Assembly: GCF_009856865.1 (NCBI RefSeq) | Contig: NZ_WVUD01000014.1 | Span: 1 to 64,000 of the forward strand | Source: Solidesulfovibrio aerotolerans | GTDB taxonomy: Bacteria > Desulfobacterota > Desulfovibrionia > Desulfovibrionales > Desulfovibrionaceae | Length of the DNA stretch: 64,000 nt | Direction of reading: 5' to 3' | Shown here: piece after piece, positions 14,981 through 24,739 of the stretch | Layout of the letters: each line of letters starts with the position of its first letter | Numbering within the stretch: the stretch's first letter is position 1 | The notes under the pieces: model-generated | Seen by the model: the letters and a program-made list of their open reading frames with translations, nothing else | What the model was told of the DNA's origin: nothing | The model's database searches: none | Program-made: the position numbers and the translations under genes

Positions 14981-16659
14981 GGAATGATCCCGGGATCAGG
15001 CACATGGATGCCGTGTTGCAGCAGGGCGGCGCGCAGCCGTCCGGCCGGGTCGGCCTGGGCCAGCCGGCGGGAGAAGCGGTCGAGCTGCCCCTGGGCGGCG
15101 GCGGCTTCGGCGGCGATGATGGCTTCCTCGATGCCGGGCTCGCGGCGAAAGGCGTGCAGATTGGTCAGCCCCAGTTCCAGGCCCAGCGACCAGTCGTTGC
15201 GGCGATACAGCGACAGGGTGGACAGCAAACCCACCCGCTCGGCCTGGGTTCCGGGCCGGCGGCGCAGCACAGCCGCCAGCCGGCGGTCGGCTTCCAGGGC
15301 GTCGGGGCGCAGGAGTTTGGCTGCCTGCAAACATTCCACTGCGTTTTCAGGCACATGTTGATCCGGGTCAAAGACCATCCCCGGAGCCCCGCCGTGGCCT
15401 TTGCCCTCCAGGGCGGCGGCGAAAAAGACCAGATAGTCGTAATGGGTATCCAGCCGGGCGGCCCGGGTCTTGCCGGCCGCGCCCACATAGGCGGCGTAGG
15501 CCCGTCTGGCCCCTTCCAGGTCGTTGAGGCGGCAGCAGGCCAGACAGGCGGCGGCAGCGGTCTGGACGTCGCCGGCCAGTTCTGGTCGGCCCAGGCACAG
15601 GCCGGCCAGATGGGCCAGGGCCGGCCGCTGGCCTGTCTGGCCGGCCAGACGGAGCATGGCGGCCGCCACGGCCGGGGTGATGGGTGCCCCTGCCAGCCGT
15701 TCCCAGACAGCGGCCTGGGGCAGGGCCATCTGGTCGCTGCGAAAAAGTGCAAAGAGGGTGAGTGCCGTGGCAGCGGCAGCGTCCGGCCCGGTGGCCGGAC
15801 TGCCCGGGGCGTTGGCGGCCTGCCCGGCCAGGGCCAGCAGGGCGGCGGCGCGGTGCTCGGCCAGATGGCGTTGCCCCACGGCGGCGTGGGCGGCCTGGGC
15901 CATTTTTTCGATGACCCCGGGATGGGCGGCGGCAAAGGCCAGCTGTCCGTCGAGTTCGAGCACGTCGTCGTAATAAAGGGCTTCGCGGTCCGGGACGAAC
16001 AGTTCGGCCACGCCCTCGGGGGTGCGTTCGGACAGCGGCAGGCAGCCGCTGCCGGCGGCCTCGAACAGGCGCTGGTTGACTTCGCCGGCGATACACTCGT
16101 TGGGGGCGAGGCGGGCGTCGTCGTACACGGCGGCCATGGCCTCGCCGTAGGCTGCCTGGCTGGGGACGAGGCCGTAAGCGGCCAGATGGTCGGCAAACCA
16201 CTGGCGGCGGCGGCGGTTGGGGGTGAGGCGCCCGACAAAGGCCAGGGTGTTGCGGCGGCGGGCAAAGGGAATAAAGGGGCGCTTGTGGCCGTGCCAGGTG
16301 ATCCAGGCGGTGTGCGCGGCTCCGGAGGCGGCAAAGGCTTGCGTCAGTTGCGGCTGGGTGCTGGCTGTGGCCGTGAACTGGCAGGCGTAGTGGCGCTGCC
16401 AGAAGAAGTTGAGATGGGGGTCGCAGGCCCAAAAAATCGTGGGGCAGGGGGCGGCGTCGATATCGGTGAGGATAAAGCGCTTGCCCAGGTGTTCCTGGTG
16501 GATGACGCAGTCGGGCGGTTCGGGCAGATCGGCCAGCAGGCTTGGCAGGCTGGCCGTGCCGGCGGGCGGGTCAAGGGACGTGACTGTCAGGCCAAGGCCG
16601 GCAAAAGCCCCGGCCAGGGAACAGTGAATGAGGCAAATGGTGCGTATCCGGGTGGCCAT
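14977..16659 (-). CDS. CgeB-like glycosyltransferase
   Basis: 560 residues from the ATG at 16659 (a TTG 30 nt earlier is possible; neither has a strong ribosome site). Residues 100-300 resemble CgeB/DUF3880-type GT-B enzymes: TIFWACDPHLNFFWQRHY, then RNTLAFVGRLTPNRRRR, then the donor-site region NECIAGEVNQRLFEAAGSGCLPLSE. The last 250 residues are Ala/Leu-rich helical hairpins, probably TPR-like. First gene of the glycan operon and 4 nt overlapped with the fusion glycosyltransferase. Probably used for glycosylation of flagellin or of a surface polymer, by analogy; not shown here. Confidence 0.78.
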   Translation of the reverse strand: MATRIRTICLIHCSLAGAFAGLGLTVTSLDPPAGTASLPSLLADLPEPPDCVIHQEHLGKRFILTDIDAAPCPTIFWACDPHLNFFWQRHYACQFTATASTQPQLTQAFAASGAAHTAWITWHGHKRPFIPFARRRNTLAFVGRLTPNRRRRQWFADHLAAYGLVPSQAAYGEAMAAVYDDARLAPNECIAGEVNQRLFEAAGSGCLPLSERTPEGVAELFVPDREALYYDDVLELDGQLAFAAAHPGVIEKMAQAAHAAVGQRHLAEHRAAALLALAGQAANAPGSPATGPDAAAATALTLFALFRSDQMALPQAAVWERLAGAPITPAVAAAMLRLAGQTGQRPALAHLAGLCLGRPELAGDVQTAAAACLACCRLNDLEGARRAYAAYVGAAGKTRAARLDTHYDYLVFFAAALEGKGHGGAPGMVFDPDQHVPENAVECLQAAKLLRPDALEADRRLAAVLRRRPGTQAERVGLLSTLSLYRRNDWSLGLELGLTNLHAFRREPGIEEAIIAAEAAAAQGQLDRFSRRLAQADPAGRLRAALLQHGIHVPDPGIIP

Positions 16660-16780
16660 GGGCAGGCTGGGGGTGCTTTTTCCGCACAAGGGCTAACGAA
16701 CCGGCGCAAAACCACCGGGCGTCGCCAGGGGGCTTACGGCTGGGGCGGCTGCGACAGGCCGGAACAGCCGGCTGCCGGGG

Positions 16781-17089
16781 TTAGACCGTGACCACGGCGT
16801 TTTCGCAATCGCCAAAGGGGCTGAAGGCGTATTTGTCGGCCTCAGGGTCGCTGATCCAGATTTCTCCGTTGATCAGGTAGCGGAATTGGTATTCGCGGCC
16901 TGTGTCCAGATCGAGGGTGGCGGTGAAGGAACCGTCTTTTTGCCGGCGCATGGGGGCGGCGTGGATATCCCAATCGTTAAATTCGCCAACGAGATGCACG
17001 CTGCCGGCACCCTTGGCCTGATCTTTGGTCAGGGTGAAGGACACTTTGCAGATGGGTTTGCTTTTGAGCGGCTTTTTCTTCAGCGACAT
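16781..17089 (-). CDS. Stand-alone CBM48 (glycogen-binding-like) protein
   Basis: 102 residues, one carbohydrate-binding module of the CBM48/AMPK-beta type: VSFTLTKDQAKGAGSVHLVGEFNDWD, then PMRRQKDGSFTATLDL, YQFRYLINGE and a closing Asp/Ala-rich strand. The aromatic pair W and F of the binding face is present. No catalytic domain is fused. Small CBM48 proteins of this sort occur in many deltaproteobacteria; binding to glycogen or another glucan is inferred. AGGAGGGG lies upstream of the ATG. Confidence 0.85.
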   Translation of the reverse strand: MSLKKKPLKSKPICKVSFTLTKDQAKGAGSVHLVGEFNDWDIHAAPMRRQKDGSFTATLDLDTGREYQFRYLINGEIWISDPEADKYAFSPFGDCENAVVTV

Positions 17090-17231
17090 ATCCCCTCCTT
17101 GTTGTTACGGCCCAAAACGACGTTGGCGTTCGGTGGTCGTCCGGCGCATTTCAGAGTGATACCCACAAAATATCCCCTCTTTGCGGCGTTGTAAAATCAT
17201 TTATTGGATAAAATGCCCTGCTGCGTCGGGG

Positions 17232-17627
17232 TTAGAGCACCCCTTCCTTGAGCAGGGTTTCCTGCATGGCCGAAAGGTTGAGCGGCTTGGTAAAAAAGCA
17301 GGTGACGTTGCCCCGGAAAAACGAGGTGGCCACGTTTTTCACGTCGTCGTGGCAGGTGATCATGACCGCCTTGGCCTCGCTGCCGGGCGGCGTGCCGCGC
17401 TCGCGTTCGATGGCCCGGATGGCGGTCAGGGCGGCCTGGCCGTCCATGACCGGCATCTGGATATCCATAAAGATCACCGAATAGGGGTCGCCATTATCCA
17501 GGGCCTGGGTGAAAAGGTCCAGCCCGTCGCGGCCGTTTTCGGCGCAGGTGCAGTGGCCGTACTTGGCCAGGGTCGCCTCCAGGGTCAGCCGGGAGAGTTT
17601 GTCGTCGTCCACGATGAGAATTTTCAT
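17232..17627 (-). CDS. Single-domain response regulator (CheY-like)
   Basis: 131 residues, receiver domain only: acidic pocket DDD near residue 8, phospho-acceptor Asp in IFMDIQMPVMDG, Thr in VMITCHDD and Lys in FFTKPLNL. There is no output domain, so it acts by protein contact as CheY does or as a relay. I start at the ATG at 17627 with GGGGAA upstream; the longer open frame has no support. The kinase partner is not adjacent. Confidence 0.9.
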   Translation of the reverse strand: MKILIVDDDKLSRLTLEATLAKYGHCTCAENGRDGLDLFTQALDNGDPYSVIFMDIQMPVMDGQAALTAIRAIERERGTPPGSEAKAVMITCHDDVKNVATSFFRGNVTCFFTKPLNLSAMQETLLKEGVL

Positions 17628-17850
17628 GCGGGTTCCCCTTTGCATTGGCCCAGCGGCGTGGGTGCAGCCTCTGGTGTTGCCAAAAAAGGATACCCGAGGC
17701 AAGGGCGGCGGCCCGGGTGGCGACCCGAATCAGGGCTGGGGCGAGGCCGAGAGACTGGATTTTTTCGGCGCAGAACCCTAGTATGCGCCTCGGCCCGGCC
17801 GTCCCCGCTTGCGGAGGCGGCCCTAACCTGCGTGCAAACGGACGTGGCGT

Positions 17851-18564
17851 ATGCGATCATTGTTTTTTAAGGTGGCGGTTGTGCCGCTGACCATTTTTTT
17901 CAGCAGCCTGTGCTGGCTGTTCGCCCGGGTGGGACAGCACGGCCGTTTCGCCCATCAGGTGGAATGTCTGTGGGGGAAAAGCCTGGTCTGGGCGGCCGGG
18001 GTGCGGATCGAGGCCGACCTGTCGGCCCTTGATCCCAAGGCCACGTATATTTTCATGGCCAACCACCAGAGCAACCTGGACATCCCGATCCTGTTTGCCG
18101 CCCTTAAGGGCTACAATTTTCGTTTTCTGGCCAAGGAGAGCCTGTTTGCCATCCCGGTGTTCGGCCCGGCCCTGCGCCGCATGGGCCATGTGGCCATTGA
18201 CCGGGGCAACCGGCGCAAGGCCATGGAATCGATTGACGCGGCCGTCAATCTGGTGTCCGGCGGCGTTGGCCTGCTGGTCTTTCCCGAAGGCACGCGGTCC
18301 ATGGATTTTACCAAGATCCAGGAATTCAAGACCGGTGGCATGATTGTGGCGCTCAAATGCCAGGCCATGGTCGCGCCGGTCATTGTGTCCGGTTCCGGCA
18401 ACGTTTTGGCCAAGCACGGTCGGCGTCTGACGCCCGGCGTGGTGCGGATACGGGCCTTGCCGCCCTTTGATGCGGCCGCCGCCTATACGCTCAAACAGCG
18501 TGAAGCCTTTAAAAATGATCTTTGGGACCGCATGGACGCGGCCTATCAGGAGATGCGCTCATGA
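17851..18564 (+). CDS. plsC: 1-acyl-sn-glycerol-3-phosphate acyltransferase
   Basis: 237 residues. The acyltransferase motif NHQSNLD (NHx4D) is near residue 70, with the substrate-binding block FPEGTRS near 147. An N-terminal hydrophobic segment (VAVVPLTIFFSSLCWLF) anchors it in the inner membrane, where it makes phosphatidic acid from lysophosphatidic acid. Its stop overlaps the start of the RNase J gene (ATGA). Confidence 0.93.
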   Translation: MRSLFFKVAVVPLTIFFSSLCWLFARVGQHGRFAHQVECLWGKSLVWAAGVRIEADLSALDPKATYIFMANHQSNLDIPILFAALKGYNFRFLAKESLFAIPVFGPALRRMGHVAIDRGNRRKAMESIDAAVNLVSGGVGLLVFPEGTRSMDFTKIQEFKTGGMIVALKCQAMVAPVIVSGSGNVLAKHGRRLTPGVVRIRALPPFDAAAAYTLKQREAFKNDLWDRMDAAYQEMRS

Positions 18565-20216
18565 ATTCGTCCTCCGCCGTGACCCTCTATCCCTTGGGCG
18601 GCCTCGGCGAAATCGGGCTCAACTGCATGGCCCTGGTGTCTGGCGATTCCATGATCGTCATCGACTGCGGCCTGATGTTTCCCGACGACTCCCTGTTCGG
18701 TATCGACGTGGTCATCCCGCGTTTCGATTTTATTTTGCAAAATCGCGACAAACTCAAAGGCATCATCCTCACCCACGGGCACGAGGACCACATCGGCGCG
18801 CTGCCCTGGCTCATGCGCTCCTGCGACGCGCCTTTGTACGGCTCGAAGTTCACCCTGGCCCTGGCCGGCAAGAAGCTCGAAGAGCATAATCTTAAGGAAT
18901 TCACCCGCTGCGAGCCGGTGGTCGCTGGCGACGTGCTGACGCTGGGCGCGTTTCGCGTCACGTTTTTTCCGGTCTGCCACTCCATCGTCCACGGGTTCGC
19001 CTTGGGCATTGAAACCCCGGCCGGACGCATCGTGCACACCGGTGATTTCAAGATCGACCGCAATCCCCTCGACGGCCACGCCACGGATCTCCCCGCCATC
19101 AAGGCCTTTGCCGCGCCCGGGGCCATGCTGCTGCTGTCCGATTCCACCAATGCCGAGCGCGAAGGCTTTGCCCTGACCGAGCGCGAGATCAAGGCGGCTC
19201 TGGGCGACATTTTCGCCGACGCGACCGGGCGCATTGTGGTGACGCTTTTTTCCAGCCACATCCAGCGCATGCAGGAAATCTTCGACCTGGCCGAGGCCAC
19301 CGGGCGCAAGGTGGCGGTGTCGGGCAAAAGCCTTTTCACCAACATCGAGATAGCCCGCAATCTGGGGCTGTTGCGGGTGCCGCCGGGAACCGAGGCCAGC
19401 CTGGACGAGCTGCCGGGCCTGCCCGACCATCAGGTCGTGCTGCTGGTCACCGGCTCCCAGGGCGAGCCCCTTTCGGCCCTGTCCCGGCTGGCCTATGGCG
19501 AACACCGGCAGGTGCGCATCCAAAAGGGCGACACCGTCTTATTGTCGTCGCGCTTTATTCCCGGCAACATCCGGGCCATCACCAAGCTGATCAACCGCTT
19601 GTATAAGCTCGGGGCCGAAGTGCTGTATGAGCGGGTCCAGGCCATCCATGCCTCGGGACATGCCCATGCCGAGGAACTGCGGCTTATGCTCAAAACCGTT
19701 GCGCCCAAGTTTTTCATCCCGGTGCACGGCGAATACCGGCATCTGGTCAAGCACTCCCGCATCGCGGTGTCCTGCGGCGTGGCCCCGGAGCGGGCGCTGG
19801 TCATCGAAGACGGCCAGCCCGTGACTTTTTCCGGGGGGCTCATCCGGTTGGAGGACACCATCCCGGTCGAGCACATCTATGTGGACGGCAAGGGCGTGGG
19901 CGATGTCGGGGTGACGGTGCTCAAGGAGCGCCAGCTGCTGGCCGGCGAGGGGCTGGTCATTGTGGTCATGGTGGTGGACGAAAAATCCGGCGAACTCACC
20001 TTTGGCCCCAACATCCTGTCCAAGGGTTTTGTCTTTGAGCAGCATTACAGCCATGTGCTGGAAGACGCCAAGTGCATCGTGCTGGACATCTTTGAAAACG
20101 TGCCCCCGGGCCAGTCCGATCTGCTCAAGGAGCGCATCCGCTCCGCCTTGCGACGGTTTTTCCGCAAGATCCTCGAACGTGACCCGGTGGTTGTCCCCCT
20201 GGTCATCACCCTGTAG
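18561..20216 (+). CDS. rnj: Ribonuclease J
   Basis: 551 residues, metallo-beta-lactamase/beta-CASP ribonuclease. Motif 2 THGHEDHIGALPW supplies most zinc ligands, DFKIDRNP and LLSDSTNAEREGF follow, beta-CASP motifs continue with ATGRIVVTLFSSHIQRMQ and VLLVTGSQGEPLSALSRLA, and the late IHASGHAHAEEL carries the final histidines. The C-terminal domain is about 100 residues. RNase J combines endo- and 5'-3' exonuclease activity in mRNA decay and rRNA maturation. The start overlaps the plsC stop. Confidence 0.95.
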   Translation: MNSSSAVTLYPLGGLGEIGLNCMALVSGDSMIVIDCGLMFPDDSLFGIDVVIPRFDFILQNRDKLKGIILTHGHEDHIGALPWLMRSCDAPLYGSKFTLALAGKKLEEHNLKEFTRCEPVVAGDVLTLGAFRVTFFPVCHSIVHGFALGIETPAGRIVHTGDFKIDRNPLDGHATDLPAIKAFAAPGAMLLLSDSTNAEREGFALTEREIKAALGDIFADATGRIVVTLFSSHIQRMQEIFDLAEATGRKVAVSGKSLFTNIEIARNLGLLRVPPGTEASLDELPGLPDHQVVLLVTGSQGEPLSALSRLAYGEHRQVRIQKGDTVLLSSRFIPGNIRAITKLINRLYKLGAEVLYERVQAIHASGHAHAEELRLMLKTVAPKFFIPVHGEYRHLVKHSRIAVSCGVAPERALVIEDGQPVTFSGGLIRLEDTIPVEHIYVDGKGVGDVGVTVLKERQLLAGEGLVIVVMVVDEKSGELTFGPNILSKGFVFEQHYSHVLEDAKCIVLDIFENVPPGQSDLLKERIRSALRRFFRKILERDPVVVPLVITL

Positions 20217-20226
20217 GGGCCGTTCC

Positions 20227-21000
20227 ATGAAGGTGCTTCGGGTGCGTCACGGCGACGCAACCTTTTATGCCCAATTGTCGGTGGAAGACAGCACCGTGCG
20301 CTGTCTCGACCGCGCCCTGGGCCTGGTCGATCCCCTGCCCCTGGCGACGGTGGCCGTGCTGCCGCCGGTGACCCCGTCCAAGGTGGTCTGCGCGGCCGGC
20401 AATTTTCGCAGCCGCCTGCGGGAACTGGGCCGGGACGCAACTGATGCCCCCTTGCTCTTTTTAAAACCGCCCTCGGCCGTCATCGGTTCCGGGCAGGCCA
20501 TCGTGCAGCCCAGGGCCGCCACACGGCTGGAGGCCGAGGCCGAACTGGCCATTGTCATCGGCCGCCTCTGTCGCAACGTGGCCCCGGGCGACGTTGCCAA
20601 GCATCTTTTCGGCTATGCCTGCGCCGCCGATGTCACGGCCGCGGATCTGCGCACCCAGGACGAGACTCTCGGGCGGGCCAAGGGATTTGACACCTTTGCG
20701 CCCATCGGGCCGTGGATCGAAACCGGCGTGGAGGATGCCTCGGCCCTGGGCCTGCGCCTGCTCGTCAACGGCCGCCGCGTCCAGGACGGGAACACCGGCG
20801 ACATGGTGGTTTCGCCCTTTGCCCTGGTCAGCTATGTCTCGACGATCATGACGCTTTTGCCGGGCGACGTGATCCTCTCCGGTTCTCCGGCCGGGCCGGG
20901 TCACATCGCCCCGGGCGACGAGGTGCGCATCGAGATCGACGGGGTGGGGGTGCTCATCAACACCGTGCGGGCCGAAGCCGACGCCGCGCCCCTGCAATAA
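20227..21000 (+). CDS. Fumarylacetoacetate hydrolase-family protein
   Basis: 257 residues with the FAH fold: VCAAGNFRSRLRELG start block, FLKPPSAVIGSGQAI, the metal-binding EAEAELAIVIGR, then GYACAADVTAADLRTQD, GRAKGFDTFAPIGPWI and SGSPAGPGHIAPGDEVRIEI. The family includes hydrolases, decarboxylases and oxaloacetate tautomerases; the substrate is not evident. 10 nt after the RNase J stop. Confidence 0.9.
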   Translation: MKVLRVRHGDATFYAQLSVEDSTVRCLDRALGLVDPLPLATVAVLPPVTPSKVVCAAGNFRSRLRELGRDATDAPLLFLKPPSAVIGSGQAIVQPRAATRLEAEAELAIVIGRLCRNVAPGDVAKHLFGYACAADVTAADLRTQDETLGRAKGFDTFAPIGPWIETGVEDASALGLRLLVNGRRVQDGNTGDMVVSPFALVSYVSTIMTLLPGDVILSGSPAGPGHIAPGDEVRIEIDGVGVLINTVRAEADAAPLQ

Positions 21001-21015
21001 GCCCCGACGCGAGGC

Positions 21016-21044
21016 TTGCCATTTCCTGTAAAGCGGTCTATACG
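21016..21044 (+). promoter_or_regulatory. Sigma70 promoter of the rpsB operon
   Basis: TTGCCA (21016-21021), a 17-nt spacer and TATACG (21039-21044). It lies about 100 nt before the rpsB start and after the FAH gene, which leaves a roughly 90-nt leader that could carry S2 autoregulation. Assigned by sequence match. Confidence 0.65.
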
Positions 21045-21141
21045 CCGCTGTTCATCCAACACACACGCCCTGCCTGTTTATCCTGGGTGCCGGACGGTCC
21101 GGTCGCTCTGGCGGGGTGGAGGGAAAACCCAAGGAGTTTTC

Positions 21142-21942
21142 ATGCCTTACGTATCCATGAAGCAGTTGCTGGAGACCGGCGTCCACTTTGGACACCAGAC
21201 CCGTCGTTGGAACCCCAAGATGCGTCCGTTCATCTTCGGCGCCCGTAACGGCATCCATATCATTGACCTCCAGCAGACGGTGAAGCTGTACCAGAAGGCC
21301 CACGATTTTATTTCCGATGTCGTGTCCGGCGGCGGCCGCGTCATCTTTGTCGGCACCAAGCGCCAGGCGCAGGAGTCCGTCAAAAAGGAAGCCGAGCGTT
21401 CCGGCCAGTATTCCGTGACCAACCGTTGGATGGGCGGCATGCTCACCAACTTCCAGACGATTAAAAAGAGCATCGACCGCATGAAGCTGCTTGAGCGCAT
21501 GTTCGAAGACGGCACCATCAAGCGTTTTCCCAAAAAGGAAATCGTCATGATGGGCCGCGAAGTCGCCAAGCTCAATGCCAACCTCGGCGGCATCAAGCAT
21601 ATGGACAAGCTGCCCCAGGCGGCCTTTATCATCGACCCCAAGCGTGAAGAGATCGCCGTCCAGGAATGCCGCAAGCTCGGCATCCCCATCGTGGCCGTGG
21701 TGGACACCAACTGCGACCCCGACGTCATCGACTTCGTGATCCCCGGCAACGACGACGCCATCCGGGCCATCAAGTTATTCGCCACCAGCATCTCCGAGGC
21801 CTGCCTTGAGGGCGCCGCCCAGAACAAGGACGTCGAGGAGATTTTGGACAAGGACGAAAAGCCCGAAGTTGTCGAGTCTGCCGCGCCGGCCGAACCGGTT
21901 GCCGCTGCAACTGAAGTCGTTACCGAAACCACTGGCGAGTAG
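21142..21942 (+). CDS. rpsB: 30S ribosomal protein S2
   Basis: 266 residues. The start [20 protein letters not shown] and the block [19 protein letters not shown] are diagnostic of S2. The last 40 residues are an acidic Glu/Ala/Val-rich tail, which varies between species. ATG with AAGGAG upstream. Head of the rpsB-tsf-pyrH-frr-uppS cluster. Confidence 0.98.
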   Translation: MPYVSMKQLLETGVHFGHQTRRWNPKMRPFIFGARNGIHIIDLQQTVKLYQKAHDFISDVVSGGGRVIFVGTKRQAQESVKKEAERSGQYSVTNRWMGGMLTNFQTIKKSIDRMKLLERMFEDGTIKRFPKKEIVMMGREVAKLNANLGGIKHMDKLPQAAFIIDPKREEIAVQECRKLGIPIVAVVDTNCDPDVIDFVIPGNDDAIRAIKLFATSISEACLEGAAQNKDVEEILDKDEKPEVVESAAPAEPVAAATEVVTETTGE

Positions 21943-21954
21943 GAGGATTTTCCC

Positions 21955-22557
21955 ATGTCGGCTATTACTGCTGCGAGTGTAAAGGCCCTGCGCGACAAGA
22001 CGGGCGCGGGCATGATGGATTGCAAGAAGGCCCTTGGCGAGTGCGGCGGCGACGAAGAAAAGTCCATCGCCTGGCTGCGCGAGAAGGGTCTGTCCAAGGC
22101 CCAGAAGCGGGCCGGCCGCGCCACCTCCGAGGGCGTTATCGGTTCGTATATCCACTCCAACGGCAAGCTCGGCGTCGTGGTCGAGATCAAGTGCGAGACG
22201 GACTTCGTGGCCCGTTCCGAGCGCTTCCTGGAGTTCGCCAAGAACGTGGCCATGCAGATTGCCGCGACCAATCCGGTGTGCGTTCTCCCGGAAGAAGTGC
22301 CGGCCGATCTTTTGGCCAAGGAAAAAGATATCTTTAAAAATCAGGCCATGGAAGAGGGCAAGCCCGAAGCCATTGCCGAGAAGATCGTCGATGGACGCGT
22401 TAAAAAGTTCTACAAGGAAATCTGCTTGATAGAACAGGCGTTTATCAAAGACGACAAGGTCACCATCAAGGATTTGATGAACGACTTGGTCGGCGTTATC
22501 GGCGAAAACGTCCAGATCGGGCGTTTTACCCGCATGGCCCTGGGCGAAGACGCCTAG
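21955..22557 (+). CDS. tsf: Elongation factor Ts (short form)
   Basis: 200 residues. Nucleotide-exchange factor for EF-Tu. N-terminal block [19 protein letters not shown] is diagnostic, as is [13 protein letters not shown] (TDFVA motif contacting EF-Tu). E. coli EF-Ts is about 283 residues; this one lacks one of the duplicated core subdomains, like the Thermus form. AGGAGGA upstream, 12 nt after rpsB, followed by a strong terminator. Confidence 0.97.
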   Translation: MSAITAASVKALRDKTGAGMMDCKKALGECGGDEEKSIAWLREKGLSKAQKRAGRATSEGVIGSYIHSNGKLGVVVEIKCETDFVARSERFLEFAKNVAMQIAATNPVCVLPEEVPADLLAKEKDIFKNQAMEEGKPEAIAEKIVDGRVKKFYKEICLIEQAFIKDDKVTIKDLMNDLVGVIGENVQIGRFTRMALGEDA

Positions 22558-22576
22558 GCGTCGCGCACCGACCAGC

Positions 22577-22603
22577 AAACGGGCCGCAAGGCCCGTTTTT
22601 TTT
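22577..22603 (+). terminator. Rho-independent terminator after tsf
   Basis: AACGGGCC-GCAA-GGCCCGTT followed by a run of T. It separates rpsB-tsf from pyrH-frr-uppS, although partial read-through is common in this cluster. Confidence 0.9.
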
Positions 22604-22738
22604 GCAATGCGGCAAGCGGGTCGGCCGCATGGCATTGGCATTTCCGCCCGACCCGGGCATGCTGGACAGGGACTGCGTTTGGCGCAGCCCTGTCCGCCCC
22701 GCGGACCACTTGTCTCCTTCCCTATCACGAGGTGCTCC

Positions 22739-23461
22739 ATGTCAAATTTGCGGTTTTCCCAGGTTTTGCTTAAGATCAGCGGCGAGGCCCTGGCGGGTGG
22801 TCGGCCGTTTGGCATCGACAACCAGACCATCACCAATTTTTGCCGGGAAATCGTTGACGCCACCGCCCTGGGGGCCAGAATCTCCCTGGTCATCGGCGGC
22901 GGCAATATCTTTCGCGGCGTTTCGGAGCAGGCCGCCGGCATGGATCGATCCTCGGCCGACTACATGGGCATGCTGGCCACGGTCCTAAACGCCCTGGCCG
23001 TTCAGGAAGGCCTGGAGAAGCAGGGACTAGCCACCCGGGTCATGTCGGCCATCACCATGCGCGAGGTCTGCGAGCCCTATATCCGCCGCCGCGCCCTGCA
23101 CCATCTGGAAAAAGGGCGGGTGGTGATATGCGCCGCCGGCACCGGCAATCCGTACTTCACCACGGATACGGCGGCTGCGCTGCGGGCCATGGAGCTGAAA
23201 AGCGAAGCTATCCTCAAGGGAACCAAGGTTGACGGCGTCTACGACAAAGACCCGGCCAAACATGCCGATGCCGTCAAATTCGACGAACTGACCTATATGG
23301 ACGTGCTGGAAAAGCGGCTGCGGGTTATGGACACCACGGCCATCAGTCTGGCCATGGACAATGCCATGCCCATTGTGGTTTTTAACATGTTTACCGCAGG
23401 AAACCTGAGCCGGGTGCTTCTGGGCGAGCCCGTTGGCACCGTCGTCAGAGGAGGCGAATAA
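22739..23461 (+). CDS. pyrH: UMP kinase
   Basis: 240 residues of the amino-acid kinase fold: [11 protein letters not shown] start, [10 protein letters not shown], then [19 protein letters not shown], and GVYDKDP near residue 165. Makes UDP from UMP for RNA and cell-wall precursor synthesis; bacterial enzymes are hexameric and regulated by GTP and UTP. Start at the ATG at 22739 after GAGGTG; an upstream in-frame start would cross the leader. Confidence 0.97.
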   Translation: MSNLRFSQVLLKISGEALAGGRPFGIDNQTITNFCREIVDATALGARISLVIGGGNIFRGVSEQAAGMDRSSADYMGMLATVLNALAVQEGLEKQGLATRVMSAITMREVCEPYIRRRALHHLEKGRVVICAAGTGNPYFTTDTAAALRAMELKSEAILKGTKVDGVYDKDPAKHADAVKFDELTYMDVLEKRLRVMDTTAISLAMDNAMPIVVFNMFTAGNLSRVLLGEPVGTVVRGGE

Positions 23462-23462
23462 C

Positions 23463-24017
23463 ATGCAAGCAGTGCTCAAAGATGCCGAAGAACGGATGAA
23501 AAAGGTTCTGGCCACCCTGGACAAGGAATTTTCCCGGTTGCGCACCGGCCGGGCCTCTTCCTCGCTCCTCGATGGCCTTCGCGTGGACTATTACGGCACC
23601 ATGACCCAGCTCGACCAGCTGGCCTCGGTGGCCACCCCCGACAGCCGGTCCATCACCATCCAGCCCTGGGACCGCAAGGCTTTTTCCGAAATCGAGAAGG
23701 CCATCATGAAGTCCGACCTGGGCCTGACCCCGGTCAACGACGGCAAGGTCATCCGCCTCAATATCCCGCCCCTGACCGAAGAGCGCCGCAAGGATCTGGT
23801 CAAAATGGGCAAAAAGCACGCTGAGGAAGCCAAGGTGGCCGTGCGCAACATCCGCCGCGACGCCAACGAGCTGCTCAAAAAGAAGAAGAGCGACAAGAGC
23901 ATCAACGAAGACGACCAGCACAAGGGCCAGGAAGACGTGCAAAAGCTGACCGACAGCTATATCGCCAAAACCGATGAGGCCTTTTCCAAGAAGGAAAAGG
24001 AAATCATGGAGATCTAG
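23463..24017 (+). CDS. frr: Ribosome recycling factor
   Basis: 184 residues, normal for RRF. Conserved core [21 protein letters not shown] in the helical domain, then [19 protein letters not shown] and [16 protein letters not shown]. Splits post-termination ribosomes with EF-G. ATG directly after the pyrH stop with GGAGG overlapping the end of pyrH. Confidence 0.97.
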   Translation: MQAVLKDAEERMKKVLATLDKEFSRLRTGRASSSLLDGLRVDYYGTMTQLDQLASVATPDSRSITIQPWDRKAFSEIEKAIMKSDLGLTPVNDGKVIRLNIPPLTEERRKDLVKMGKKHAEEAKVAVRNIRRDANELLKKKKSDKSINEDDQHKGQEDVQKLTDSYIAKTDEAFSKKEKEIMEI

Positions 24018-24052
24018 CCCTGGACAGCAAGAAATTACCGCTGCCGCGCCAT

Positions 24053-24739
24053 GTGGCCGTCATCATGGACGGCAACGGGCGTTGGGCCACCATGCGCGGG
24101 CTGCCCCGCAGCGAGGGACACCGGGCCGGCACCGAAGCCGCCCGGGCCATTGTCACGCGCTGCCGGGAGTTGGGTGTCGGCCATCTGACCCTCTACACGT
24201 TTTCCAAGGAGAACTGGGGGCGGCCCGCTGACGAGGTCAAATTCCTCTTCGATCTGCTGGTGCGGTTTCTCACGCGCGAACTGGACACGCTGCTGACCCA
24301 ATCCATCCGCTTTGTCGTGCTCGGCGAAATGGGCGCGCTGCCCCTGGCCACCCGCAAGGTGTTGGGTCATGTCATTGCCAAAACAGCCGGCTGCACCGCC
24401 ATGACACTCAATCTGGCGCTGAATTATTCCGGCCGCGACGAGATTTTGCGGGCCTGCCGCCGTCTCGTCGCCACGGGCGCGCCCCCCGAAGCCATCACCG
24501 AAGAAGCCTTGGCCGCCGAACTCTACACCGCCGGCCAGCCCGATCCGGACCTCATCATCCGCACCAGCGGCGAAATGCGCCTGTCCGGCTATCTGCTGTG
24601 GCAGTCGGCCTACAGCGAATTTGCCTTCCCCGAGACGCTGTGGCCGGATTTTTCCCCGGCCCATCTCGACGCCATTCTGGACGACTACCAAAACCGCACC
24701 CGCCGCTTCGGCCTCACCGGCGAGCAGATCGGCTCCTGA
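24053..24739 (+). CDS. uppS: Isoprenyl (undecaprenyl) diphosphate synthase
   Basis: 228 residues from the GTG at 24053. MDGNGRWA carries the catalytic Asp, then the helix GHRAGTEAARAIV, YTFSKENWGRP, and the conserved DLIIRTSGEMRLSGYLLWQSAYSE-type end region. The enzyme makes the C55 lipid carrier of the cell wall. Family members normally have LPRH before VAVIMDG. Those residues are encoded here upstream of the GTG, where no ATG, GTG or TTG occurs in frame, but a CTG at 24020 with GGAG upstream does. The true start may therefore be non-canonical. A repeat copy follows its stop. Confidence 0.93.
   Translation: MAVIMDGNGRWATMRGLPRSEGHRAGTEAARAIVTRCRELGVGHLTLYTFSKENWGRPADEVKFLFDLLVRFLTRELDTLLTQSIRFVVLGEMGALPLATRKVLGHVIAKTAGCTAMTLNLALNYSGRDEILRACRRLVATGAPPEAITEEALAAELYTAGQPDPDLIIRTSGEMRLSGYLLWQSAYSEFAFPETLWPDFSPAHLDAILDDYQNRTRRFGLTGEQIGS

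Noticed and set aside
13655-15361. 568-codon plus-strand open frame opposite the fusion glycosyltransferase
   Set aside because: Same reason: no domain, no ribosome site, and mirrors the codon structure of the real gene on the other strand.
15004-16791. 595-codon plus-strand open frame opposite the CgeB-like gene
   Set aside because: High GC keeps antisense frames open; its translation is Gly/Ala/Gln-rich without any domain, while the minus strand encodes a recognisable glycosyltransferase.
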